The position numbers were made by a program, and so were the translations under genes. This document shows positions 45,238-54,415 of a DNA stretch of 64,000 bases, one piece after another. The notes beneath the pieces were generated by a model that did not search any database, was not told the DNA's origin, and saw only the letters and a program-made list of their open reading frames with translations. How positions within the stretch are numbered: the first letter of the stretch is position 1; the number at the start of each line of letters is the position of its first letter. Source of the stretch: JAFAHS01 sp046728175 (GTDB taxonomy: Bacteria; Desulfobacterota; Binatia; Binatales; Binataceae). Location: contig JBKPEA010000003.1 in assembly GCA_046728175.1 (NCBI GenBank), forward strand, positions 1 through 64,000, written 5' to 3'.

Positions 45238-47172
45238 CTAACGCCGCACGTCCTTGAGCGGCGTGGCGATGTACCAGATGTGGCCGAACGGATCTTTTAC
45301 GCCGCCGCAGCGGTCGCCCCATTGCTTATCTGCCATCGGATCGACCATCTCGGACCCTGAGTCGAGCGCGCGCTGGAAAGCGGCGTCCGCATCGGGGACA
45401 TACACGTAGAGATGCAGAGGGGTGCCGCCGAGCTGACGTGGAGTGCGCACATAGCCTTTGGCGACGTACTCCGCGGCATGCGGCATGGTTGCATCGCTCA
45501 GCATCACGCGCGTGCTACCAATCGCAAGCTGGACATGACTTGCCTTGCCGTGCTCGACGTCGCGATGCAGCTCGGTCGCTTCGAACACCTTCTTGTAAAA
45601 GTCGGCGGCTGCTCCAGCATCTTCGCAGTACATGAACGGCATGATCGCGGCCGGTGAGGTGGGCGCGGCTTGCGGCACCGTCTGCGCGCTCACCGCCGCC
45701 CGTTTCTCGGGATGCTGGTGGGCTGCGATGTACCAGACGTTGCCGAAGGGATCGGTCACGCCGCTGGCCCGATCACCGTAGGATTCATCGCGCGGTGCGT
45801 AGAGCGATTCTGCTCCGGCCCGCAGTGCGCTCTGATAGGTAGCATCGGCATCCGCAACATAGAGGTGCAGGGCCGGCGGCATCGGCGGATACTCTCCGTG
45901 TGCCTCGCCCATCGCGACTATCGAGTCGCCGATCCTGAGCTGTGCGTGCTGTACGACGCCCTGCTTATCGGCATGGAACTCAGCTTCCTCGGCACCGAAA
46001 GCCTCCTTCAGGAAGTCGATGAGCTTGGCTGCGCCCTTCGGATGGAGATAGGGAGTTACCGAACGCAGTTCCGGCGACCACGGTTCGGCCGTTTCCAGGC
46101 GCTTTGCGAGATACCAATGATTGCCGAAGGGGTCTCTTATGCTCGCCTCGCGATTCCCGTAGTCCTGGTCCTGCGGACCACGGATCGACTCGGCGCCGGC
46201 CTCGAGGGCACGTTGGTAGGTCGCATCCACATCGTCGACGAACAGCCAGATCGCGGTCGGGTTCGGTTTGAATCGCTGGTTCGCATCGGCCAGTTCCACG
46301 ACCGAGCCCGACACTCTCATCTCCGCATGGCCGATGGTTCCGTCCGGCTGATTGACCCGCATGACTTCCTCGGCGCCAAACGCACGCTTGAGGAAGTCGA
46401 TGAGCTGTGCGGCGCCATTCACCTGCAGGTATGGCGTGATGCTGTGATAGCCTTCGGGCTTTGGAACGGATTTGGCTTTTTCGGCAGCAACCGAGCGATC
46501 CCAATCCGCCTTCATCTGTTCGGGGGTGACATCGTGGTGGTGGGTCGCGACCATCCACACGTGCCCGAACGGATCGACGAACTTGCCGCGCCGGTCGCCA
46601 TACGGGTAATCCTGCGGCGCTTCCAGCACTTTAGCGCCGCCCCGCTCGGCGCGCCGCGCGAAAGCATCGATGTCGTCGACATACAGATGCACGAATGCGG
46701 AAGAACCGCCGAGCGAATCGGGACTCAGGTTGAAGTAGCGCAGCTCTTCCTCCGCGATCATGATGGGCGCATCGCCGATTTTGATTTCGGCATGCGCAAT
46801 ATGCCCGCTCGGATCCGCCATCCGCGACAGCTCAGTGGCGCCGAACGCACGCTTGTAGAAATCGATCGCACGCGACGCATCGCGAATCATCAAGTAGGGG
46901 GTCGCGATGCCGTGGCGGCGGCGCGCCGTGAGGGCGGCCTTGGAGGAGGTCGGCAGGGCGCTCTTTTTCAGGCTGGCCTTTAGCTGCATCTTGAACTCCT
47001 GGCGCGGCAGCCCGCGCAGCTCGCCCGCGATTTCGAGCAGCGCGGCGACGCCCGAATTCACGCGCGGGGGCCTGGCGTCTGCCATGGTCGCCTCCACCGC
47101 CTGATCGAGCTGCTCGGTCGGGCTTCGCCTGGCCGTTTGGCTGCGATCGGCCCTTTGCCTTCGCTTAGCCAT
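45238..47172 (-). CDS. four-domain VOC (PhnB-like) protein
   Basis: A 644-residue chain with four complete VOC domains at about 87-212, 241-358, 369-484 and 508-638. Each opens with a TPYL-like motif (PFMY in the last) and closes with DPFGxxW. The N-terminal 80 residues are basic and then helical (GVAALLEIAGELRGLPRQEF), a segment I have seen with ECF-linked proteins. It starts at ATG 47172, overlapping the sigma factor's stop by eight bases, so synthesis of the two is coupled. Single-domain members are 130-150 residues; a quadruple is unusual. It could form a closed four-module ring; function unknown. Confidence 0.85.
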   Translation of the reverse strand: MAKRRQRADRSQTARRSPTEQLDQAVEATMADARPPRVNSGVAALLEIAGELRGLPRQEFKMQLKASLKKSALPTSSKAALTARRRHGIATPYLMIRDASRAIDFYKRAFGATELSRMADPSGHIAHAEIKIGDAPIMIAEEELRYFNLSPDSLGGSSAFVHLYVDDIDAFARRAERGGAKVLEAPQDYPYGDRRGKFVDPFGHVWMVATHHHDVTPEQMKADWDRSVAAEKAKSVPKPEGYHSITPYLQVNGAAQLIDFLKRAFGAEEVMRVNQPDGTIGHAEMRVSGSVVELADANQRFKPNPTAIWLFVDDVDATYQRALEAGAESIRGPQDQDYGNREASIRDPFGNHWYLAKRLETAEPWSPELRSVTPYLHPKGAAKLIDFLKEAFGAEEAEFHADKQGVVQHAQLRIGDSIVAMGEAHGEYPPMPPALHLYVADADATYQSALRAGAESLYAPRDESYGDRASGVTDPFGNVWYIAAHQHPEKRAAVSAQTVPQAAPTSPAAIMPFMYCEDAGAAADFYKKVFEATELHRDVEHGKASHVQLAIGSTRVMLSDATMPHAAEYVAKGYVRTPRQLGGTPLHLYVYVPDADAAFQRALDSGSEMVDPMADKQWGDRCGGVKDPFGHIWYIATPLKDVRR

Positions 47173-47743
47173 TCTGGTCACCCATCCGCAGGCGCAGATT
47201 CTGCAGCCCGCGAAATTGAAGCTGCTTCACGGCGCCCTCGGTGCGCTTAAGTTGCTGGGCAATTTCGCGGATACTCCTTTCCTCGGCGAAACGCAGAGTG
47301 ATTACGCGGCGCTGGTCGGAGGGCAGCCGGTCAACCATCCGGAACAGGCGCGCGCGGTTTTCGATTTCTTCCCAACAGGGCTCCCGGGGATCATCGGTGG
47401 GATCGAGCCGAGGTTGCCGCGCGGTTTTTTGCGACCGATCCACGATCTCGTTGCTTGCGATTTTGTAGAGCCATGCCGCGAACGGAACCCCGCGCCATTC
47501 GAAACGGCCGATATTCTTAAGCGCCAAATGAAATACCTCGGCGGTCAAATCCTCGGCTTCGTGGCGGTCTCCCACGCGGCGGACGATGAAAGCGTAGACG
47601 CGCTCGAAATTGCTTTCGTAAAGTTCGGCGAAGCGGCGCGAGTCGCGCTGCGCCGCCTCGATTTGGCGGCGTTCGTCAGCCGCCGCCGGGCTGACCTTCA
47701 ATGCCGATGCCCTGCGCACCATCGTCCCAACGGTATAAACCAT
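47165..47743 (-). CDS. ECF RNA polymerase sigma factor
   Basis: A 192-residue ECF sigma factor. Region 2 includes FAELYESNFERVYAFIVRR and EAEDLTAEVFHLALKNI (about 43-78), and region 4 DQRRVITLRFAEERSIREIAQQL with EGAVKQLQFRGLQNL (about 142-180). A second start at codon 8 is possible. The gene is followed by three VOC genes, the first overlapping it, so it probably controls or is controlled through them, in place of a membrane anti-sigma factor, which is absent here. The DNA before it (47744-47970) shows no clear ECF promoter to my eye. Confidence 0.88.
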   Translation of the reverse strand: MVYTVGTMVRRASALKVSPAAADERRQIEAAQRDSRRFAELYESNFERVYAFIVRRVGDRHEAEDLTAEVFHLALKNIGRFEWRGVPFAAWLYKIASNEIVDRSQKTARQPRLDPTDDPREPCWEEIENRARLFRMVDRLPSDQRRVITLRFAEERSIREIAQQLKRTEGAVKQLQFRGLQNLRLRMGDQNG

Positions 47744-47970
47744 CGGCCGGGGAAAAGGTTACGGCGTGAGCCACCTGCAAACTGCGGACTTTCCCGGATT
47801 TTCGTGAAGTGGCTTCGGCGAGTTTGTCCGATCGTCCCAGAAAAGATCTGCGCACCCCTGCCGAGCCGCCGGTCCGGCACGCTTAAGTCGCTTCTGGGAG
47901 GAGACACAAGCCGAGCATTGCGGCTCGCCTCCGCAGAAAGGGAAAACCAAAGGTTACGATAGCTAAAATT

Positions 47971-49056
47971 CTAGCTACGCCAGGGCTCTACCAGAATTTT
48001 CGCATGGTGCTCCGGGGAACCCAGGTCTTCGAACGCTTGCGCTACGCCTTCCACGCCAACTTTGCCCGTGATGAGCGGGTCGCCGTTGATTTTGCCTTCC
48101 GCCAGGTTGCGTAGTGTATCGGCGAATTCCGTGGCCGAGTAGCCAAGCACGAATTGGATATTCAGCTCTTTGTTGATGCCGAACATCGGCTCGAAGGAGT
48201 CCTGCTCCATGCACACCCCTGCCACCACCACGCGCGCGGCGGGCGCGGTCGAGGCCATGATCGAGTGAATTACCCCGGGAACGCCCACGCACTCGAAAAC
48301 CACCTGCGGCCGTCGCGCCGGCCCTGGCATCCAGGGTGGCAGTGGCGGCGCGCTCTTCGGGTCACTATATACGGCCATCTCCTTCCAACTCTCGAAAGGA
48401 GATTGCTGTTTGGGATCGGTCACCACGTCGGCGCCCATCTTCTGCGCCAGTTCGCGTCGGCGCGGCGAGAAATCCGCCGCGACGATCGGATGCTGGCCCT
48501 TGAGCTTGAGCGCCGAGATGACGGAGAGGCCGACGGGGCCGCATCCAATCACCAGCGGCACGTCACCCTTTTGAAGGCGCGCTTTTTCGACCGCGTGATA
48601 GCCAACCGCCATCGGCTCGGTGAGCGCGGCCCGCTCGGTGGAGAGGCCGTTGGGAACCTCCAGCAGCAGGCCTTCGGTCAGGCGCATCAATTCCCCGTAG
48701 CCGCCGGGATTGTCATTGGAGTAGCCGACCGTCTCGACACCGGTCGGCCGAATCAGCACCGGCATCGCGCATGCGCGCTGTCCGGCTTTGAAGTGTTTTT
48801 GGGTGTTGGGTCCAAAGTCGACTATCTCGACGCAGAACTCGTGGCCCATCACGATGTCACGCTGCAAATCCATCACGAATGGGCCGCCGGAGCGCCGCGC
48901 GCCTTCGACCAGCTTTTCGGCATGCTTGAGCGTATGCAGGTCGGAGCCGCAAATTCCGCACGCCAGGGTCTTTACCAGGGCCTCGCCCGGGCCGGGGGCG
49001 GGGACCGGAACATCGTCGACGACGAGCTTTTTGTTTCGCATCACAGCAGCGCGCAT
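47971..49056 (-). CDS. zinc-type alcohol dehydrogenase (MDR family)
   Basis: A 361-residue medium-chain dehydrogenase. I start at ATG 49056, with GGAGG eight bases upstream, yielding MRAAVMRNKKLVVDDVPVPA. The catalytic zinc ligand lies in ACGICGSDLHTL near residue 35 and GHEFCVEIVDFG near 69, and the NAD loop is VIGCGPVGLSVISAL near 157. The usual four-cysteine structural zinc lobe is replaced by a stretch with single cysteines, so that zinc is absent. A long insert (PPLPPWMPGP) lies after the nucleotide fold. The substrate is unknown. Confidence 0.87.
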   Translation of the reverse strand: MRAAVMRNKKLVVDDVPVPAPGPGEALVKTLACGICGSDLHTLKHAEKLVEGARRSGGPFVMDLQRDIVMGHEFCVEIVDFGPNTQKHFKAGQRACAMPVLIRPTGVETVGYSNDNPGGYGELMRLTEGLLLEVPNGLSTERAALTEPMAVGYHAVEKARLQKGDVPLVIGCGPVGLSVISALKLKGQHPIVAADFSPRRRELAQKMGADVVTDPKQQSPFESWKEMAVYSDPKSAPPLPPWMPGPARRPQVVFECVGVPGVIHSIMASTAPAARVVVAGVCMEQDSFEPMFGINKELNIQFVLGYSATEFADTLRNLAEGKINGDPLITGKVGVEGVAQAFEDLGSPEHHAKILVEPWRS

Positions 49057-49225
49057 AGTTGAAACCTCCAATCGAATCCGAGCTACTGTAGCATTCACTT
49101 CCCTCCCTTTGTCCAAGGGAGGCCTCACGCCTGAGTTACGGCCCGTTCATCGCGGCGCACCCTGTGACCGTAAGCTGGCGCATGGCGCGCATCCATTTGC
49201 ATGCGGTGCAGGCACTGGGGTGGGT

Positions 49226-49879
49226 TTACGGTCGTCGCTGCCAGGCATGTGACCAATGGCCGTCGTGGATTCTTGGCCAGACTGGCTTGCGGAATGGACG
49301 CTTGAAGCCCTCGGCCGGATAGCCCATCGGGATCAGCGCGATGAGCTGGTAGAGGTCCGGGACGCCGAGCAGCGCTCTGGTTTCGGCTTCGTGCGGCGAG
49401 AGCATCGTGGTCATCGCGGTGCCTACGCCGAGCGCGCGCGCCGCGAGCATCATCAGCTCGATCGCGGGAAATACCGACCCATAGGTAGCGCCGAAGTTGG
49501 TCAGGTCTTCGGGACTGCCGCGCACCACACGCATCTTGGGGCGATCCAGGAAGACTACGACGTGGGCCGGCACAATCGCCAGCGACGCGGAAAACTCATC
49601 GCCAACGTGTAACGCCTTCTGTGCGCGAGCCGAAAGCGTGGTTCGGCCGCGGATGATCGCGCTGTCCTTGTAGGGCACCCAGGCAAGCTCGTAAAGCTTC
49701 TGAATCTCACGGCGTGCAGCCGGATCGCGCACGATCACGAATTCCCATGGCTGGGCGTTGGAGCCCGAGGGTGCCATGTTGGCGGTTTCGAGAATTCGCT
49801 CGATGGTCGTCTGATCGAGCGGTCGATCCGAAAATCGCCGGACCGTGGGCATGGTGGTCGCGACTTCGAAGAAGTCCAT
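49226..49879 (-). CDS. nitroreductase-family flavoprotein
   Basis: A 217-residue nitroreductase-fold flavoenzyme from ATG 49879 (MDFFEVATTMPTVRRFSDRP). FMN-contact parts are visible: TVRRFSDRPLD, NMAPSGSNAQPWEF and the closing GYPAEGFKRPFRKPV. Such enzymes reduce nitro groups, quinones or enones with NAD(P)H. It lies 62 bases after selD on the same strand, so it may be co-transcribed with selB and selD, which would be an unexpected partner. No sign of Sec in this one. Confidence 0.87.
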   Translation of the reverse strand: MDFFEVATTMPTVRRFSDRPLDQTTIERILETANMAPSGSNAQPWEFVIVRDPAARREIQKLYELAWVPYKDSAIIRGRTTLSARAQKALHVGDEFSASLAIVPAHVVVFLDRPKMRVVRGSPEDLTNFGATYGSVFPAIELMMLAARALGVGTAMTTMLSPHEAETRALLGVPDLYQLIALIPMGYPAEGFKRPFRKPVWPRIHDGHWSHAWQRRP

Positions 49880-49941
49880 TCGGCTCCTATCTTTGCCGTG
49901 AGATCCGCAATCCCCACCCGCAGGACCAAGTCGCAACCGTC

Positions 49942-51015
49942 TTAGACGAGCTCCAGCGGTAAATCGCGGCGCGGTTCGACGCGGCCGACGATCGCGCCGT
50001 CGGTACATCCTGCCTTATGCAGTTCAGCGAGCATCGCGACGGATTGCGATTCGGGTACCGAAATCAACAGTCCGCCCGAGGTTTGCGGGTCGAAAGCCAG
50101 CGAGACCATCTCCTCGGACACTTCGTCGGAGATTTTAACGTGCGGCGCGTAATATTCGCGATTGCGGGTGCCGCCGCCCGGGATCATTCCGGCGCGCACC
50201 TGTTCCAGCGCGCCCTGCAACAGCGGCAGGTCCGATTCCTCGAATACCAGGGTCACGTTGCTGCCGTCGGCCATCTTGAAGGCATGACCCATGAGGCCGA
50301 AGCCGGTCACGTCGGTTGCCGCATGCACCTCGTGGTTCAGCATGAGCGTCGCGGCACCGGCATTGAGCTGGACCATGGAATTGACGGCACTGGTGTAGTG
50401 CTCGGGGTTGAGCGCATCGCGTTTGAACGCGGTCATCAGAACCCCAGTGCCCAGAGCCTTGGTCAGGAGCAGCGCGTCACCTACCCGGGCGCCGACGTTG
50501 CGTACTATCCGGCGCGGATCGATCACGCCGGTCACCGCCATCCCAAACTTGACTTCGTCGTCGGCCACGCTGTGCCCGCCCACCACGACCACGCCCGCTT
50601 CGCGTGCTTTTTCGGCACCCCCGCGCAAAACCTCGGCCAGCAGTTCGCGGGGCAGCCCCGCTTGCGGCCAGCAGACGATATTCAAGGCACTCACCGGTCG
50701 TCCGCCCATCGCGTAAACATCGGAGAGCGCGTTGGCCGCGGAAATCTGCCCATAGGTGTGCGGGTCGTCGACGACCGGCGTGAAGAAATCGACTGTACTC
50801 ACGATGGCCAGGTCGTCGCGCAGACGAAACACTCCCGCGTCGTCGCCGGTGGCGATGCCGACCAGCAAATCGGGATGGCTCGGCAGGTCAAGCCGCGCCA
50901 GTACGTCTGCAAGGTCCGCCGGACCGAGCTTGCCGGCTCAACCCGCGGCTTTGCAGCGTGCCGTCAAGCGCACCAATTCCGTGCGCGACGGATTGTTGTC
51001 CTTGTCCCTGGACAT
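49942..51015 (-). CDS. selD: selenophosphate synthetase, Sec-containing (in-frame TGA)
   Basis: Read through one TGA (50938-50940, codon 26) this is a complete 357-residue SelD that makes selenophosphate from selenide and ATP. The first 60 residues, ending with ARCKAAG-U-AGKLGPADLADVL, match the catalytic loop where other SelD have Cys or Sec. The ATP loop VGIATGDDAGVF, DVYAMGG and DFDPQTSGGLL-type FDPQTSGGLLISV follow. GGAGGG lies just before ATG 51015. A normal start exists only after the TGA (50868), which would remove the catalytic residue, so read-through is strongly favoured. selB is 34 bases upstream. Confidence 0.92.
50909..50929 (-). promoter_or_regulatory. candidate bacterial SECIS in selD
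   Basis: Coding-strand GGTCC-GGC-GGACC is a perfect 5-bp hairpin with a G-first three-base loop, beginning 13 bases after the TGA. Two further G-C pairs lie beyond a small UC/UU internal loop (50909-50910 with 50928-50929). The loop is about 18-20 bases from the TGA, the spacing expected for a SECIS that SelB would bind. Confidence 0.55.
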
Positions 51016-51049
51016 TGTCCCTCCATTTTCGCCCATCGAGAACTCCAAG

Positions 51050-52981
51050 TCAGCCCGTGCGAGCGCGCAGCCGTCGCTGGTCGCCGACGCGGGTCGTCAC
51101 CCCGCTGTGATCAAAATAGTCGAGCAACGCGATCGCAAATTTGCGCGATGCGCCCAGCAGATCGCGGTAAATCGCTGCGCTGATTTCCGTATGCGTGCCC
51201 AAATAGTCGACCAATCGGGTGCGGGCCGCATCGAGCGCGGTCCGGTCGAAGTAAAGCTCCGCCGCAATCTTAACCACCCGCCCCTCGCGTTCCATCGCCG
51301 CGAGCACGGTGCGGAGTTGCGCCGCAGCCCCGGGCCCGAGCCCTAGCTGTTCGGCCAGCTGCTTCAAATCGGGCGGTTGAAACTCCGCGCGAGTGAGCGC
51401 CGTTTCCACCCGGGCGCCGAGCTCCCCCGCGTCACCGCCCAGTGTGACCTTGTGACTCTTGACGCGCAGCAGATTCTCTTCGCGAACGATCTCGGCCTCG
51501 CGCCCGATACGATCGACGATCGCGCGAAACGCGCGCGCGCTGACTTCATAGGGCAATCGTGTACGCAGGGATTCCATTTCGAGTCCGGCAGAGAGCGGCG
51601 CCGATTGGTGATGTGCGCCCAGCGTGGCAAGGGTGAATTTTTTAAGCTCCTCCCACTTGGAGCGGGTGGTAAAACCTTCCTCATCGCCCATCGAGAGCTT
51701 GATAAACCGGGTATCGGTTAACACACCTTCGATCTCCGCGAGTGGACGATTCATCAGGCAGGCGAGGCGGCCGGCGGGCAGGGCGAGACTTTCCTGGAGG
51801 TTGAGGAGTGCCTCAACCGCCTCTGCGCCCAGCGATCCGCGGATGATGGCCAGGCGGTCGCGGTAGGCAGCCAGCGGCTTGCGCGAGCGGCGCGCGATCG
51901 GATTCAGGACGATTCCGCCGCCGAGCGTGCGGACGTTGGTTTCATCGCGAATGACGAACCGATCGCCGAACAAGAGCACCGCCGGTTGCTCGGTAACGAT
52001 TTGCACCAGCCCGCGTTCCTTGGGCGGTAACTCGTCGCGCTCCTCGAGCAGAATCACCCGGCCCAAGATTTCGCTGGTCCCGACAAACAGGCGCAGCCGC
52101 GAATGGTTCTTGAGCGGGCGCTTGGCGGCGGGACGAATTTCCAGCCACGCGTCGAAGCGCGAGGTCGCGAAGTCCAAGCGGTCATCAGCCAGCACCTGCC
52201 CGCGCCGGAGTTCCACCCGCTCCGGCCCGGCTAGGTTCAGCGCCACCCGCTGGCAGCGTCCCGCGCTCGGTACCGACTCGGAGTGGACCTGAACCCCACG
52301 CACGCGGACCTCTTCGCCGCCGGGCAAGACACGCAACTTCTGCCCGACGCGGACCTCCGCGCCCATCGCGGTGCCGGTTACGATGGTACCGTGGCCCTTG
52401 ATTGCGAAGGCGCGGTCTAGCGGCAGGCGAAAGACTCCGGTTGCGCGGCGCGCATCAAAGCCAACCAGCTGACGAGCCATCTCGCTGCGAAGTTCCTCGA
52501 GTCCCGAGCCGGTAACCGACGAGACCGCGATGATCGGCGCGGTGGCGAGTTGGGTACCGTCCGCCAGCAGCTCGATTTCGTCGCGCACTTCCTTCAGTCG
52601 ATCCGCATTTACCAGGTCGGCCTTGGTGACCACGAAAATACCGCGGCTCACGCCGAGCAGGTGGAGGATGTCTAGATGCTCCTCGCTCTGCGGCATGACG
52701 CCATCGTCGGCGGCCACGGTAAAGAGGACCAGATCGATTCCATGAGCGCCTGCGAGCATGTTGCGAATGAACCGCTCGTGACCGGGAACGTCGACCACCC
52801 CCGCCCGGGTGCCATCGGGCAGCGTGAAAAAGGCGAAGCCGAGATCGATTGAAATTCCGCGCTCCTGCTCTTCTTTGAGACGATCGGTCTCCTGGCCGGT
52901 GAGTGCGCGAATGAGGGCGGTCTTGCCATGGTCGATATGACCGGCGGTGCCGATGATCGCGTGGGCCACGGCAGATGGCAT
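51050..52981 (-). CDS. selB: selenocysteine-specific elongation factor SelB
   Basis: A 643-residue SelB, which brings Sec-tRNA to UGA codons with a SECIS. From ATG 52981 it opens GTAGHIDHGKTALIRALTG (G1), then ERGISIDLGFAFFTLPDG, VVDVPGHERFIRNML (G3) and VVTKADLV (G4). About residues 180-350 form the translation-factor beta barrels, and the C-terminal ~250 residues are winged-helix repeats that bind SECIS RNA (LKQLAEQLGLGPGAA and YLGTHTEISAAIYRDLLGA). Length fits the family. selD follows, so the unit makes and uses Sec. selA and selC were not seen in the window. Confidence 0.95.
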   Translation of the reverse strand: MPSAVAHAIIGTAGHIDHGKTALIRALTGQETDRLKEEQERGISIDLGFAFFTLPDGTRAGVVDVPGHERFIRNMLAGAHGIDLVLFTVAADDGVMPQSEEHLDILHLLGVSRGIFVVTKADLVNADRLKEVRDEIELLADGTQLATAPIIAVSSVTGSGLEELRSEMARQLVGFDARRATGVFRLPLDRAFAIKGHGTIVTGTAMGAEVRVGQKLRVLPGGEEVRVRGVQVHSESVPSAGRCQRVALNLAGPERVELRRGQVLADDRLDFATSRFDAWLEIRPAAKRPLKNHSRLRLFVGTSEILGRVILLEERDELPPKERGLVQIVTEQPAVLLFGDRFVIRDETNVRTLGGGIVLNPIARRSRKPLAAYRDRLAIIRGSLGAEAVEALLNLQESLALPAGRLACLMNRPLAEIEGVLTDTRFIKLSMGDEEGFTTRSKWEELKKFTLATLGAHHQSAPLSAGLEMESLRTRLPYEVSARAFRAIVDRIGREAEIVREENLLRVKSHKVTLGGDAGELGARVETALTRAEFQPPDLKQLAEQLGLGPGAAAQLRTVLAAMEREGRVVKIAAELYFDRTALDAARTRLVDYLGTHTEISAAIYRDLLGASRKFAIALLDYFDHSGVTTRVGDQRRLRARTG

Positions 52982-53198
52982 CGGGTGGAGCTTATCGCGG
53001 CGCACCGAATTTGGAGAAATGGTCGCACCCAACGAGCCCGCAACACGCCGCAGCCTTCTACACCAGAAAGACCTTCGAACACGGCTCGGCGGATACCTCT
53101 CCCGCTGCGATCCACCAAGACCCGGGTGCCCCGTAATCGGAGGCTTCGCCTGTGATCTTCGAACCGTGTAGACTTCCGTGTTTCGAGGTGGCTTAGGC

Positions 53199-54245
53199 GT
53201 GAAGACCGGGATTATCGGCGCCCGCGGGGCAGGCAAATCGACGGTCTTTCACGCGCTGACCGGACTGCCGCCGATTCCGGGCACGGCGGAAGGCAAAGCT
53301 CGCGGGCGGCCGGGACAGATCAAGCTCGCCGATCCGCGGCTGGATTTCCTGGAAACGAGCTATGGGTCCAAAAAAAAGATTCCGGTCGAGCTAACGGTGC
53401 TCGACTTTGCGCCCAATCCAAAGGAGCAGAAGGAGGGTGCCGCGCTCGACGTCAGCCTGATTCCGCTGATTCGCGACCTCGACGCGCTGCTCATCGTCAT
53501 CGCACAATTTGGCGGGCTGAATCGGGACCTCACGCCGACGGTCGAGAGGATCGAGAGCGAGCTGGTCTTCGCCGATTTCGATCAGGCCGAGCGGCGGAGG
53601 GAGCGGATCAAGAAAGACCGCAGTGCGAGCGATTTTGAAAAAGCCGCGCTGGAGAAAGTCATCAAGTGGCTGGAAGATGGAAAGCCGCTGCGGCTGATGG
53701 AGCTTTCGGCGCAGGAGCTGCAGACCTTTTCGAGCTTCGGCTTTCTGTCCCGCAAACCGGCGCTCGCAGTCGTAAACTCCGAGATGGAAGCGGGAGCGTC
53801 CGCGCTCACGAAGGCTGAACGCGACGCCATCCATGCGCGCGGCCTCGAGGTGTTCCGCCTGGCCGCCGCTTTCGAGTCGGAGCTGTGGGAGCTCGACGCG
53901 GCCGGGCAAAGCGAGATGCTGCGTGAAGCCGGCCTGGAGGCGCCCGCGCGCGATCGTCTGATCACGGCGCTGTACAAGCACTTGGGGTTGATCACCTTCT
54001 ACACCGCGGGCGAGCCGGAGGCGCATGGTTGGTCGCTGCGGCGTGGCGAAACCGCGCTGGAAGCCGCCGCGGAAATTCATAGTGATATCGCACGCGGATT
54101 CATCCGCGCCGAAGTGGTCAGCTATGAAGACTTCGCGGTGCTCAAGTCGGATGCCAAGGTCAAGGAGGCGGGAAAGCTGCGGCTGGAGGGCAAGGACTAC
54201 GTGATGCGCGACGGCGATATCATTCACATTCGCTTCAAAGTCTAG
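53199..54245 (+). CDS. YchF/OBG-like GTPase relative
   Basis: A 348-residue protein of the OBG/YchF GTPase group. G1 is GARGAGKST at residues 7-15; the last ~85 residues form a TGS/ThrRS-like ending (YTAGEPEAHGWSLRRGE, AEIHSDIARGFIRAEVVSYEDF, YVMRDGDIIHIRFKV) exactly as in YchF. The middle departs from YchF: G3 is replaced by LDFAPNP, and the usual NVxE is VVNSE. I start at GTG 53199, since GAGGTGG lies seven bases before it. It is read away from selB across a 217-bp gap. Probably a divergent paralogue; nucleotide use is uncertain. Confidence 0.85.
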   Translation: MKTGIIGARGAGKSTVFHALTGLPPIPGTAEGKARGRPGQIKLADPRLDFLETSYGSKKKIPVELTVLDFAPNPKEQKEGAALDVSLIPLIRDLDALLIVIAQFGGLNRDLTPTVERIESELVFADFDQAERRRERIKKDRSASDFEKAALEKVIKWLEDGKPLRLMELSAQELQTFSSFGFLSRKPALAVVNSEMEAGASALTKAERDAIHARGLEVFRLAAAFESELWELDAAGQSEMLREAGLEAPARDRLITALYKHLGLITFYTAGEPEAHGWSLRRGETALEAAAEIHSDIARGFIRAEVVSYEDFAVLKSDAKVKEAGKLRLEGKDYVMRDGDIIHIRFKV

Positions 54246-54415
54246 CTCAGCGAGCCCTTTGCCCTGACCTTCTTTGTGAAGAGATCGAGAGCAAAGGTCG
54301 CTGACCAGTTCCCCGGCCTATCATTGAAAAGACTCACGCGGGTCTGATTTAACCTCTGTTGTGCACTGCGGGCGGGGCGCATGGCGACGCGCCGCGACCT
54401 GCAGGCCGACACCAC

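Noticed and set aside
50017..51183. Antisense frame over selD
   Set aside because: It only exists because selD is GC-rich; selD motifs are clear.
51355..51380. CTTCAAA, like the anticodon loop of tRNA-Sec
   Set aside because: It lies inside the selB coding sequence and no tRNA arms surround it.
53090..53180. TTCGAAC and GGTTCGAAG stretches that look like tRNA T-loops, possibly tRNA-Sec next to selB
   Set aside because: No flanking stems pair to a cloverleaf, no acceptor stem and no TCA anticodon loop are found on either strand.
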